Shown one piece after another: positions 10,263-27,883 of a stretch of 64,000 nt of DNA. Both the position numbers and the translations under genes were made by a program. The stretch is from Crambe crambe (taxonomy: Eukaryota > Porifera > Demospongiae > Poecilosclerida > Crambeidae), in NCBI GenBank assembly GCA_963924555.1, contig OZ004581.1:868001-932000 (forward strand). Reading direction: 5' to 3'. Under the pieces are notes generated by a model. That model made no database searches. It saw only the letters and a program-made list of their open reading frames with translations, and was not told where the DNA came from. Numbering within the stretch: position 1 is the stretch's first letter; each line of letters opens with the position of its first letter.

Positions 10263-11006
10263 TTAATTCGTTTCTAGTACTGTATTACTTTGTGTAATAG
10301 TGTCAGTGATGGTATTACCATCCAGTGAGTAAAATATCTCAGGGTTGGGACGATTAAAACCCTTCACTGCTCTGAAGATACCATCCTGATTAGAGGTCAA
10401 AGGTTGCACAGCCCACATTGAAGTGTCATCCTTGCTTCCTGATTTCTTATCATTCCAAATTAGGTGTCCCGATGTTGCCCTTTCGACCAGATCTGACTGG
10501 ATACAAGCATATCTCGAGGTCAGGTGAGTAGGCGGTCCGTATCCAAGATTAACGAGATCTCCGAGACAAATGTAACCTGGTTTCGGAATGGGACGCCAAA
10601 AGGATACATCTTGACGACCACTTGTGATACGGCATCAGGAAGAAGGGGCTTCACAAGAGGGGTACTACCCATCATGAAGGTGTTATAATCTCTCTGGGCA
10701 GTGTCCAACCATAAAATACCCCCTGGGAATGGTGGGCTGGAAGACAGCAAGATTATATTTTGATCCAGTCCCATAGTCAGCGTAAAAACAGAATCCAATT
10801 TGAGTTGTGAGAATATCCAATACAGCTTGCACTGGAGCTGCCACAACAACTGAAAAATAATTATATCAATAATTAACACTAAACAACAACAACAACAAGT
10901 TGTAACTCTATAGCTATATAGTAACAGACTAAAAAGTGTTTCCATGGATACCTTGTGATCCCACTACAGCAATGCAGAGAAGTAGCAATGTTATCTTGCC
11001 AGACAT
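10263..11006 (-). pseudogene. Broken Vps62-like secreted protein gene
   Basis: Exon 1 (11006-10952) encodes the same signal peptide as the intact gene with one change (MSGKITLLLL). Exon 2 runs from 10849 to a stop at 10263. Relative to the intact paralogue it has lost two bases at the GHF-AQRD position, which brings a stop into frame, and about 40 bases near the middle. The two losses sum to 42, so the last third (GRQD...FWRPIP, LIWNDKKSG, SMWAVQPLT, FYSLDG) is back in the original frame. The middle third cannot be read through, so it is called a pseudogene. Confidence 0.8.
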
Positions 11007-11519
11007 AGCTATTTTCTTTTTAGTAGCTAGATTTTCCCTTTCTTCTTCAGCAATTTGGATTTGAAGTAGCTCACATGCAGAATAATTATATTCTTGCCTT
11101 CTATCTATAGCAGTAAGCTCTCTGCTATACAACTAGCTGCCAATCTCCAAAATTAATCATGATAGCTACTGTGTTAGCTAAATTACCAATTCACTCACAA
11201 CCTTCCACACTAGCTGCATGCTTCCAATAATGGCTAATTCCTTCTCTAAATTCATCCATCCGTTTAGTTGAATGAATACTTTCGCGAGACTAGCTAGTTG
11301 GCACAAATATTGAGAATAATTGCAACCTACGAAGATTAATTTCAATATAAAATGCTCCCATTTTCAGTATTTTACCATGAATTTCAATGTGTATAGTAAG
11401 TTTCAATATTTTTGAAAATTCTTCAGTTTTTTCAGTAAAAATACTGATGAATCAGTATAGTTGGAGGCTCTGTGATTGGTTCTCCTGACTGAGAGAGAGT
11501 GATCACACTAGCTATGACT

Positions 11520-11760
11520 ACTTGGTAAGTGCACTACGTAGCTATTAAGGGCATTCTTAAAACTTCTCCATTGCTTTGGTAACAGAGAATCCATGGATAA
11601 TTAGTTAGAATGACAGAATCTAGCTAAGAGAACAGGAATAGCTATATCACTGGTTAACCCCCCCAACCCATCTGTTTCATCTTCTCCAGGATCTACATTC
11701 ACTATATAATATTATGAAGAGTCTTGGATTCCATAGCAGAGCCATGCCTTAACAAAAAAA
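11520..11760 (-). pseudogene. Degenerate Smr exon relics
   Basis: The minus strand shows ATGGCTCTGCTATGG (first-exon relic, about 11740) and an HGFSVTKAMEKF segment followed by an in-frame stop (about 11555-11600). These match the first two exons of the small Smr genes but carry stops and no third exon. The relic lies between the two Vps62-like genes. Confidence 0.6.
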
Positions 11761-11868
11761 ACAATAAACGCATGCGCATTGAAATACTAGCAATTCACTT
11801 CTGAAAAATCAAACCTATATACATTAGTTAATTGTGTTCACAGTACATTTTAATTTGTAGCCAAAACT

Positions 11869-12647
11869 TTATGTAGCAGTGATACCATCCAGTGAGTAGA
11901 TTGCCCCGGGACGATTATAACCCTTCACTACTTTGAAGAAACCAGCAATACCATCATGACTAGCGGTCAAAGGTTGCACAGCCCACATCGAAGTGTCTTC
12001 CTTGCCTCCTGATTTCCGATCATTCCAAATTAGGTTTCCAGATGTTGCCGTTTCGACCAGATCGTACCGGACACAAGCATAACTTGAGGTCAGGTGAGTA
12101 GGCGGACTGTATCCAAGATTAACAAGATCTCCGAGACAAACGTAACCCGGAGGCGGAATGGGACGCCAAAAGGATGCATCTTGACGACCACCTGTGCCTT
12201 TGTCATTCCATATCTGAATGTAGTGGGTTGGATGAGATATGGCACCGTTAATAAGGGGCTTCACAAGAGGAGAAGTACCCTTCATGAAGTTGTCATGATC
12301 TCTCTGGGCAAAGTGTCCCAGCATATAATAGCCACTGGGAATGGAGGGCTGGAAGACAGCAAGATTCAGTCGTGCCCCAGTCCCACTATCAGTGTAAAAA
12401 CGGTGTCCGTTTTGAGTTGTGAGAATATCCAATGCAGCCTGTGGAGCTGCCACAACAACTGAAAAATATATCAATTGACACTAAACAACAACAACAACAA
12501 CAATAACAATAACAACGATTGTTGCTTACATACGTAGCTACAGCTCCCTATTAAAGGTCACTTATATTGTCCATGCATGGATAGCTAGCTACCTCGTGAC
12601 CCCACTACAGCAATGCAGAGAAGTAGCAATGTTATCTTGTCAGACAT
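11869..12647 (-). CDS. Secreted Vps62-like (DUF946) protein, two exons
   Basis: Exons 12647-12593 and 12458-11869 join at phase 1 to 645 nt (214 residues). The first exon encodes a signal peptide; the second is almost wholly a Vps62-type domain, recognised by its repeated pattern: SGTGARLNLAVFQP near the start, YYMLGHFAQRDH, WNDKGTGGRQDASFWRPIPP, GYVCLGD, LIWNDRKSGGKEDTSMWAV and a terminal FKVVKGYNRPG...YSLDG. The domain is known from fungal and plant proteins and from lectin/pore-forming-like scaffolds, with no settled function. Cys content is low. Secretion is inferred from the signal exon only. A pseudogene copy lies directly downstream and another copy begins at the left edge of the window, so this is a local tandem family. 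No frame break was seen. Confidence 0.85.
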
Positions 12648-13045
12648 GTTTTCTTCTTAGTTGAGATTTTTTTCCTCCTTCTTGAAGAATCTTCGCAATC
12701 TTCAGCAATTCGGATTTGAAGTAGAAGCAGTGGCATGCAGAATAATTCTTGCCTCCTATTTATACTGCTACACAACCAGTCTCCAAAATTAATTATTCAC
12801 TCACAATCTTCCACACTAGATGCTTCCAATAATGGTTAATCCCTTCACCATTCCACTTAGTTGAATGAATACTTTCGTTTACTGCTTATACAATATTATA
12901 TTTCTTCCACACCAGCTGCATGCTTCCTTCACCATTCCGCTTAGTTGAATGAATACCTTCATTTACTGCTTATACAATATTATATTTCTTCCACACCAGC
13001 TGCATGCTTCCTTCACCATTCCGCTTAGTTGAATGAATACTTTCG
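12648..13045. promoter_or_regulatory. Upstream region of the Vps62-like gene, shared with another copy
   Basis: It is nearly identical to 82-478 and includes the same 82 bp tandem units. Conservation of the flank shows that the duplication carried the presumed promoter as well as the coding part. No specific promoter element could be assigned. Confidence 0.5.
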
Positions 13046-13352
13046 TTTACACTGCTTTACCTTCCTCGATTCATTTTATACTTATAGTTGAGGGAAAATT
13101 TAATAACAACAATAGCTACAAAGTCTGATCTATCTGAACTAAAAGTTAACTTCTTATAGCATGCTAATCACAAAAACCAATAACCACAGATGAATAGACA
13201 ATAATGCAAAGGTTAAACTAACAATCACACAAAGACAGTACACACACAGATACACTACAGTTGTCACAATAATTGACACAATATTCTGGGTGAATTTATG
13301 TTTATTTTGATAACAAGTTAGTGAGACCCCAATGCACTTTCCAATTCAGCTC

Positions 13353-14319
13353 TCATGTGGTTTTGCTTGATAGATGCACAATAAAAGAGCCTGGATTATC
13401 CTGTTCATACCTGCACCAGAGAGACATGGGTGGAATCACTCAATAATGAGTGCATGTGCAAGGATCACATACGCATATCCATGCTCCTTGAAGAAATTGA
13501 TGATTTTCGGCTTAATTTTTGCTTGCTGGTTTTGACTGTGACTTCCTTGTCCGGGAATTACATGTAGCACTTCTACGTATTAAGAGGAGGAGAAGAAGTC
13601 AATTAGCTAGTAACAGATTTAGAGATAAGGCAAAATGGTAGGACATCCAAACATCGAAAATTGGTTAGCCATTAATTGATTGGCAGATCAGAACTGCTGA
13701 TTATAACCGGTCAAAATAATTTTCAAAATGTCCTATCACAATTTATTTGGTGACTGATCATCAAAATGTTGCCACAATGCATATTTTTACTCCATAGCTA
13801 TAATACTAAATGTCCTGGCAAAATGTTCAGTCAAACTGGAAATGTGACCCAGGACATCATGTCTGGACATTACTTTTAGAAACATTGGATTGATGACAAC
13901 TAATGTAATTTTATTCCGAGTGGTGATTAATTAAACATTGATCTGAAAACAATCTTACTTTTATTTGTAGCCTTGATCTTTTTTTCAAGTTCTTCCAGGG
14001 CTTCGTTGACACGCAAGCCATGAAGGTCAATGGTATCCTCTGTATTATTGGGACTGAAGAGAAAGAAAGCCCACGTAGCCAAAGAAATGAAAAAAGGAAG
14101 AGATTAAGGGTACACAGAGAGATTAAGGGTACAAGGGGAGATTAACTTAGGGCACAAGGGGAGAGAATATTTGAAAGGATCATAACTAACACATGCCATA
14201 CTTCATCCTCATGATGTATTCTACAGCTTTCTCGTTAGCTTGCTTCATCTTTCTTCCATGTTCCTTGGCCTGCAGGAATGGAATATTAACTTACAGCAAC
14301 AGTGACAATGTGGATTTAA

Positions 14320-14351
<32 letters not shown>

Positions 14352-14619
14352 TCCCGATCTTCATCCATAAACCAACCTTTTTGACATGCTTGTTAGCTGA
14401 GACATGATCACCATCAGCTCTTGCCTCACCTGCCCTTTTGAAATACTCATCCTTCAACTCGGCATGTTCTTGAGCTTCTCTCCTAAACTTGTTATCAAAC
14501 AACTCCTGGTTTTCTCTAGCTGACCGCAGCCGGTTATTTTCTGCATCTTCTGGAGTGGGCCCTCCTCGAAATAGATCCAGGAAGCTCTGAAAGGTTCTGG
14601 ACAGCCATCGGGCTACCAT
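13353..14619 (-). CDS. DUF1771-Smr protein, five exons
   Basis: Exons 14619-14377, 14269-14202, 14053-13959, 13572-13473 and 13410-13353 join to 564 nt (187 residues). Residues 1-20 (MVARWLSRTFQSFLDLF) look like an amphipathic helix. Residues about 40-100 are a DUF1771 region (FRREAQEHAELKDEYFKRAG, then KEHGRKMKQANEKAVEYI), which often precedes Smr. The Smr domain follows: TIDLHGLRVNEALEELEKK, VIPGQGSHS, KPKIINFFKEHGYA and the C-terminal NPGSFIVHL. Such proteins are thought to bind or cut RNA/DNA (as in N4BP2). The second core motif reads PGQG rather than the usual TGRG. An AAAG microsatellite lies in intron 1. The next Smr gene upstream has the same intron positions. Confidence 0.85.
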
Positions 14620-14639
14620 GTCTACATGTCATTGAGCAG

Positions 14640-15360
14640 GAAAAAAAACCACTGCTGAACCACAAAGTTTGGGAAGATCAAAAGGAAATCCTCCTTTATG
14701 GTGTTATCAGATTTTTTGATAACCATGCAGCTAGTATTGGCTATAGTGGTAGCCAAGCTAAATGTACATGGGTGCAGCCTGGGCCTATGCATGGAGAGGA
14801 TCAGATCAGACCACCCTTACTTTCTAGCTATGGCCCAACTCACCGTATCTATGGTCTTGCATGTAATTTTGGCCATCCTAAGTAAAATCATTTTCCTAAG
14901 CCACTGATATGAGTATCAGTTATCTGTTATAAGGAAAGCTGGGTTGAAATGATGTGAAATGATGCTAATTAACGTTCTATGAAAAGTGCTCTGGGGTGAA
15001 AAATCATTAATGTTCGAACGTAGCATTAGCTACATGGAAACTCCGTCATTTTTTCCTAAAGCAAAAGGTTCGAACACTAACTACACGCTATGGGCCATTG
15101 TAGTCCAGTGCCACACTATTGGTAATTGCTCTTACCTTACCAGTATAGAAGTGCTCTGGTAGTCTCGCGGGCCCCGCCCCTGCGCAGCAAGCACATGCAA
15201 ATAGACCACGCCTTCATTCATGGGAATAGACCACGCCTTCATTCATATCATATGCGCGCGCATGTTTAGTTTATGTTAACGTCTAGATGGTGTTGTGTAT
15301 AGAAAGCCTGTTATCTATGATTGTATGTACAAATTCTGATTGAGTGAGTATACTGACGTA
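14640..15360. other. Spacer between two Smr genes
   Basis: No gene is supported. It holds an imperfect palindromic area around 14995-15075 (CATTAATGTTCGAACG and related pieces), then CG-bearing spacer with a repeated GACCACGCCTTCATTCAT phrase at about 15205-15245. Confidence 0.45.
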
Positions 15361-15363
15361 CGT

Positions 15364-17930
15364 TCATGAGTAATCAGCTAGATAAACAATGAATGATCCC
15401 GGGTTCTGCTCTTCATAGCTGCAGTGGAGGGAGAGAGGCAAATGACAATTAAAATGCATGGCTTGACAAGATAACATCTGATTAATAAAGCTCCCACATA
15501 CGCATATTGATGCTCCTCAAAATAATCGATAACTTTGGGCTTGAGTCTTGCTTGATGGTTCTCACTGTGACTACCTCGGCCAGTAATGACAGTTAGGATA
15601 GCTGCAAGGGGGATGGGGGGAATCCTTTGATGTGATCAGCATTTAACTTTATTGTCTCAATTTTGCTCATTTTACACCGAGTAGATGCATTTCAGACTAG
15701 CTATACTTGACATATTATGTGAAAGTATTATTTTTATTGTTATATACTTTATTAAGTAATTATTACTATGATATAATCTTGTATCACATGTTCACTCCTT
15801 GATTTGGGACCCTTGAGTAAAGACTTGCTGCCCAGCAAGATTAACATTATATTAAGTTGATCTCCCTCTCATGGAAATAAAAATCTACATGAGATTACCC
15901 ATTGAAATAAGGCATCTATATATAGCCATTAAAATAGCCAACTTAACCACACATTCAGATTCTTGGCATTTTCTTGCCTGCATCTGTGATCTCTATCTTC
16001 TTTTTAAGTTCCTCCAATGCTTCTTTGACATACAATCCATGAAGATCAATAGTGTTCTCTGTGTTATTTGGACTGTATAGAGGGAGAGGGGAGGAAAAAG
16101 AACCATAACTTCCACAAGGAGAAGTAGCTAACAAAATAAAGCTCCTAGCTGCAATTCTCCAGGAGTTTGGCCATGATGTCCGGGGATTTTTTGCTCATTC
16201 AACATGATGGCCCCATTATTATGAAGCTACATTGTGGTCACTACTTAGTATTGTCATTTGTGGTTGCATATAGCGGGACCGTTGGAACTTCATGTGACCG
16301 GTTTGAATCTACACAACTAGCTATAATATTATCATCTAAGGCCACTATTTATAGAATCCTAGTTTCCTGTCCAAGAAGATATCCACAAGTGCTGCGGGTG
16401 GGCGGTTATTATAATTATTCTATTACTGCCTCGTTGTTTATCTCAAGGGTCCTGTCTTCATCATTCACTATTCATTCACCACTACGGTGCACGGGCTTTC
16501 CCAAAAAGACCTGCATGTGAAGCCAAATGTGCACGCTCTACTGCGCGCATGAGCAGTGGCAGGCGCTAGGCAGTAATAATATTTTTTGATGCGGTGACAT
16601 TTTCAATACGCGGGCGGTGGACAGGAAATAATCATTCTATTAATAGTGGTCTAACTTATATGTACATAAAAATTAGTTATAAGGCCAGTGTTAATAATAT
16701 TCATGCAACCGCCCACATTGAAAAATTGGCAGTGTTCCAGAAGCCATTATTGTATTAGCCTTAGCCCTAGTGATATAATAACTACTGCCCACCCACATGG
16801 TTGTAAGGAAAAATCCTGACCAGAAACATGAATGTTATTAACACTGGCCTAACAGAGAATCTGAATTTTTTAGGGAATTGAGTAGTCCAGGATTTGGCCT
16901 AACAGAGAATCTGAATTTTTTAGGGAATTGAGTAGTCCAGGATTTGGCCTAACAGAGAATCTGAATTTTTTAGGGAATTGAGTAGTCCAGGATTTGGCCT
17001 AACAGAGAATCTGAATTTTTTAGGGAATTGAGTAGTCCAGGATTTGGCCTAACAGAGAATCTGAATTTTTTAGGGAATTGAGTAGTCCAGGATTTGACCT
17101 AACAGAGAATCTGAATTTTTTAGGGAATTGAGTAGTCCAGGATTTGGCCTAACAGAGAATCTGAATTTTTTAGGGAATTGAGTAGTCCATGATTTGGCCT
17201 AACAGAGAATCTGAATTTTTTAGGGAATTTAGTAGTCCAGGATTTACTTCCAGGAATTGGCAGGTATCTATAACTATGATAATTATTTTGTACTTTGTTC
17301 TCATAATGTACTTCACAGCCTTTTCATTTTCTTCATCCATTTTTCTTTTATGCTCCATGGCCTATAGGAATTACTGTACATAATGTTTTCAAATTGCTCT
17401 TTATGATAGAATTATATAGTTTACTTAACGTTCAAGCATCTATGTACGTGAATTAAGGAATTTCTTATCAGACTAGGTTCTAAATTCAGTCATGGAGACA
17501 TTAGGTTTGATGTGCTAAATGTGAATTTGAAACTGACCTTCTGGACATATCGATTAGCAGCTGTGTAATCATCATCACTTCTTGCTTCGTCCGCCATTTT
17601 GAAATATTCATTCTTCAACTGAGAATGCTCTTTTGCTTCTCTCCTGAACTCATTGTTAAATAATTCCTCATTATCAAATGACTGTACTTTGAGTCTTCGT
17701 GAATGTGCGGCCACTCCCTGATTTGGTCGCATATTATCTTCAAATCTCCATGAGGGTCTTTGCCCCATATTTGGCTCAGGTTGTTGAATCACTTCCCATT
17801 GCTGCTCGTGAAGAGGTCGAACCACTTGTAATCGTTCGGATGGCAGGGCATCTTGAACTTCTTCTTCTTCAGATGGTGCAATGATCTCCAGTAAGGTCCG
17901 GAATACTTTTGAGAGCCATCGAGTAACCAT
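15364..17930 (-). CDS. DUF1771-Smr protein with extended N-terminal region, five exons
   Basis: Exons 17930-17538, 17361-17294, 16072-15978, 15601-15502 and 15418-15364 join to 711 nt (236 residues). Exon sizes 2-4 (68, 95, 100 nt) and phases equal those of the neighbour at 13353-14619, showing a duplication. The start MVTRWLSKVFRTLLEII is followed by a Gln/Glu/Pro-rich linker, DUF1771 (FRREAKEHSQLKNEYFKMAD, KRKMDEENEKAVKYIM), and Smr (TIDLHGLYVKEALEELKKK, VITGRGSHS, KPKVIDYFEEHQYA, NPGSFIVYL). Unlike the neighbour, the TGRG motif is canonical. Intron 3 begins GC (GCAG|GCAAGA), a known minor donor type, since no GT is available. Intron 2 holds the 8 x 50 bp array. Confidence 0.85.
16846..17245. 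repeat. Eight tandem copies of a 50 bp unit inside an Smr intron
   Basis: The CCT of GGCCTAACAGAGAATCTG recurs at 16848, 16898 and so on to 17198, an exact 50 bp spacing with almost no differences. On the gene's sense strand each unit ends in TTCTCTGTTAG|GCC, which looks like a 3' splice acceptor. The near identity points to recent amplification. Confidence 0.95.
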
Positions 17931-17939
17931 AGCTATCTA

Positions 17940-19940
17940 AGAAAGAGCATAATTGTATTATATAGCTAGCAACTTCAGCTAATAGGTTTGGTAGTCCATC
18001 GTTTCATGGGCCATTATATTTTCCAGCATATAAATGGTGATTCTGTAGACCCCACATGTAACTCAGAGACCAATCAACACATGAATATGAAAGTTTAACT
18101 CTATCAACACAAATTGGCTATGCTCACAGCCAGCACCGTTCTATGGAAATTTGTGGGAAAACAGCAAATCTGTAGAATCGAATTCTATTAGTACTTCAAT
18201 TAAAAACCTGGCTTCACTCTAATTTTTACCTCGGTTTTATCCTCTGAGAGACTTAATCAGAGCTGCTATTGTACTGTTCGATCACAGCACAGTAGTTAAG
18301 CTTCCATATGTTTACATCCTATAATTTATGTGTACGCATGCGCAGACAATGGGCGGAACGAGTGCTCTAATTATGCGAAACGAAGGAAGCAAAGTAATTT
18401 TTTTTACTTTTCATTTTCTGACTAGACTGCAGGATTCTATCCTCTGTTCAATAAGAGTAGTTTTTAACTCGTGTCAGCTTCACTACTGCTGCTGGAAAAG
18501 GACATTCAAGTGGTAGAATAAGGTGAGAAAAAGTGCTAGTTATAATGAATAGGAAGGTCAGAAGACCAATGCTAGCCAATTCTCACGTCTATTACTAGCA
18601 AGCTGTTGATTCATCTAACTAGCCAGCCAAGCTACAGTCATTGGTGCTGTTGAGGAATTCTTTAAAAGTACTACAATATGCTTCTTTTCCCTGTCCCTGT
18701 GTCATGCCCTCATATTAAACATCCACCCCTTGATAAGAATGCCCCCTGACTTATGGTTTCTACGCTCTCTCCCTCTCTCAATTGAATTGATCTACACAGT
18801 AGAACCTCAGTGTAGTCACCACAGAAAACTTAAGTCTAAATTCATTATTGTTGGGGTTCAGGGTCTAGTGTATCAAGTTTCAAGATGTTTCAATGCTGTT
18901 ACGTCTCGATCTATTTTTTTTACTAGTGCCACTACTAGTCTTGTATTGAGGGGGGTTATTTATATTAGAGGGCATTCTTCCACACTCTCTAAGGTGTCTA
19001 CCAGCCAAAAATTGTAATAAAATTACACTCAGAGTGTATATTTAGTCTTTGGATTGAGGGACGCTAATGGAAATATCTGTTACTATACATTGGACACTAC
19101 TCTGCATTCGCATGTGGAAGTTTCTAGAATTTGACAAAAAAAAATCAATGAGGACAATGTATGGACCCCCCTAATATCAACTCCCTGAAATGCTATTTTG
19201 ATGTCACCAAGGACACCTCTATAATCAGGAGATGAGTGTCCACAATCCACTGTACATCTGTATTGAGGACACCTCTATGCTAATCTGAGGTCTCGAGGTG
19301 TATCATTCAACCTCTGTATTGGTAGCATCAACATTAGAGAGAGTCTTTTATCTCTATGGAGATGGTGCCAACATAGTAGATATACACACAGTGACACATC
19401 TCAGGAGCTGCCACCCCTCCCTCCTCTTTATAAATTTCATCAGGAAATCCCATGAAAAATTTCATGTTTTACAGTACATGGAAGCAAAACTCGGTAATTA
19501 GTGCACACTTCAAACTCCATTTTATTTTATTTTGAGTGTGCAGCTGTTATGGAACTGTGATCGTTTGCAATATATTTGCGGGATTTTTTAGTCGATCTTA
19601 GTCATCTGCCTTGAGTTAGGACTGTGATCATTTGCAATCATTTGCAATGTGTTTGTGGGGGTTTTGTCGGTCTAAGTCATCTGCCTTTGCATTGCACTAT
19701 TATTATTATAGAACACACACTGGCATGTTTTCATAGAGGAAGTGAGTTGTCGGTGTTTTCCGGTTATTGTAGCTATTAATTAACCACCAAATTTTCAATC
19801 AGGATCAATTCATGTAGATTGGATTTTCAGCCCTCTATGCTGTGTGGTTATTTTGGAAAGTGATTTTGATGAAGGAACATGGAGGAATTGTAAAGGATTC
19901 AATCCCCTGAATTAGTACCTCAGAACTCTATTCCAATCCC
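17940..19940. other. Gene-poor spacer
   Basis: No supported gene. It holds fragments of the 'gaggacacctctat' repeat family (about 19200-19310) and a duplicated GACTGTGATCATTTGCAAT phrase at about 19555-19690. Open frames here are short and lack splice or domain support. Confidence 0.5.
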
Positions 19941-19950
19941 TTGTGGTCAT

Positions 19951-20350
19951 ACAGTGGAACCTCTCCATTCCAACCCCCTGAAATGGAGACACTTCTGTAT
20001 ACAGTAGAACCCCTCTATTCCAACCCCCTGAAATGGAGACACCTCTGTATACAGTGGAACCCCTCTATTCCAACCCCCTGAAATGGAGACACCTCTGTAT
20101 ACAGTGGAACCCCTCTATTCCAACCCCCTGAAATGGAGACACCTCTGTATACAGTGGAACCCCTCTATTCCAACCCCCTGAAATGGAGGCACCTCTGTAT
20201 ACAGTGGAACCCCTCTATTCCAACCCCCTGAAATGGAGACACCTCTGTATACAGTGGAACCCCTCTATTCCAACCCCCTGAAATGGAGACACCTCTGTAT
20301 ACAGTGGAACCCCTCTATTCCAACCCCCTGAAATGGAGACACCTCTATTT
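19951..20350. repeat. Eight tandem copies of a second 50 bp unit
   Basis: ACAGTGGAACCCCTCTATTC begins at 19951 and every 50 bp to 20301, with few changes in the inner copies. It is unrelated in sequence to the array at 16846-17245 but has the same unit length and copy number. The wording matches a dispersed repeat family seen elsewhere in the window. Confidence 0.95.
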
Positions 20351-22011
20351 CCACCCCCTGAAAGGAATCACCTCTCCAACTCCTTGAAATGGAATCATAT
20401 TGGAACCCAACCCCCTGAAGTGTAATGTTAATAATATTATTAATGTCGTTTCCTTGATTAGAGTGGGCATCCTTACAAATAATCGTAAAATGATATTAAA
20501 TTATTTATTCTGTGCCTAACTGGGACACCTGGCCTGATGGTATTAGTAGCTTCAGCTCACGGAGTGACTTGTAAAAGACATTGATGCTTGTACTGTGAAT
20601 CCTTTCACCTAAATAGCGTTATTGTATGTTTCTGTATATGAACAGAAGAGGTTTACGTATGTACTTGTAATAAGTGGATTTAAAAGCCCCAAGCTCTTAT
20701 TAGAACTGCTTTTGACTAATACAAAGCCTTGAGCCCTTATTAGAACTGTTTTTGACTGATCTCTCCTAAATAGTGTTGTTGTATGTTACTGGTGGACAGA
20801 GTAGGCTTTATAATACAAAGAATGGCTGGATTTAAAAGCCCTGAGCCCTTATCAGAACTGCTTTTTGACTGATCTCTCCTAAAATAGCATGTTACTGAGG
20901 AGATGTTATAATACAGAGAATGGCTGGATTTAAATGCCCTGATCCCTTACCAGAACTGAAGTGGAAGGGTGTAACTATTAAAGACAAACAATTTATAATG
21001 GCACACAATTGTAAACATAACAGATGTCTGGACATTTGATTAAAAAGTGTATACAGGGTATATTGATTATTGAGCAGTCATATTGAATTATTTGGCTGAC
21101 ATTTTAGTTGTGTAGACCAGACTGAATAGGGTTTCACTTGTACATTTATCTTTCTCTGTTGATACCACATGAAGCATGTACCGTACACATAATTTGTTAT
21201 TGACAGTGAAACTTAGGGTGGGGGGATATCCTTCAGGGAAGTCGAATATGTAGGTGCTGTTGGGTAAGGCATATGCGGCAGTATAGTTTCATGACTGTGG
21301 TATAGTGCATGGCTTGATGGGGGCCTGATGGCTTCTGTGTGGCAACACTGCAAACACCAAGTGTGCATAATTATGAATAGTGGGTCAGTTAGGGAAGAGA
21401 ACTAACCCCCTGCCTTCCTATTTCGATGAGATCAACAACTTGTACTCTGAACTTTGAACTCTCACAGCTTCCACTTCATGAAGTGAGAGTGGACATCTGA
21501 GACCAACAAAAGTGTCCTGATTAGAGAAGTATCTAGATTTAGATTTATCCTTATAAAGAGGTTCAATTTATATTAGCATTATTGTTATAGTTTCTTGAAA
21601 AATAGGGAGTCCTGAATATAGAGCTCATTAAAAGAGGCTGTATTGCACATCTACTAATACAGTGCTGAAAGTTCTGCTGCTAAATTAACTACTCTAGCAT
21701 CCTTAAGCACACAAGAAACCGACACTCTGGAGTTTAGAATTCAGATGTGTGTTTTATTAAAATAAACACTTTTACATGAATTTCATCTTGTTTGTGCTTT
21801 TCCCCCATCTGCACGTTGCCTTGTATTTCTTGTGTATGTATAGGTACTATTCTTGTATACTCCTTGAATACTCTAGTATACACTTTGCATGCTCTTGTAA
21901 TCCTTCTTGTATACTTTTGCATACTCTAGTAATCCTCTTGTGTACTCTTGTATATCCACCACAGACACAACTGCCTCTCTCTCCCATTTTTGTGGCCGAG
22001 ATCGGCAGTTG
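20351..22011. other. Spacer with a degenerate tandem repeat
   Basis: Between about 20640 and 20960 three or four imperfect copies of a unit containing GATTTAAAAGCCCTGAGCCC and GACTGATCTCTCCTAAA are present. From 21840 to 21950 a CTTGTATACTC phrase is repeated just ahead of the RASSF start, in what should be its 5' region. No gene is supported in the rest. Confidence 0.5.
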
Positions 22012-27755
<5,744 letters not shown>

Positions 27756-27820
27756 ACATCGCACACACACATGGGACATACAGTGCCACACTCCACAACA
27801 TCGGACACAGATTTCTATTT

Positions 27821-27883
<63 letters not shown>

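Noticed and set aside
16846..17245. Array of repeats considered as a CRISPR array
   Set aside because: The 50 bp units are contiguous with no unique spacers, and the setting is a eukaryotic intron.
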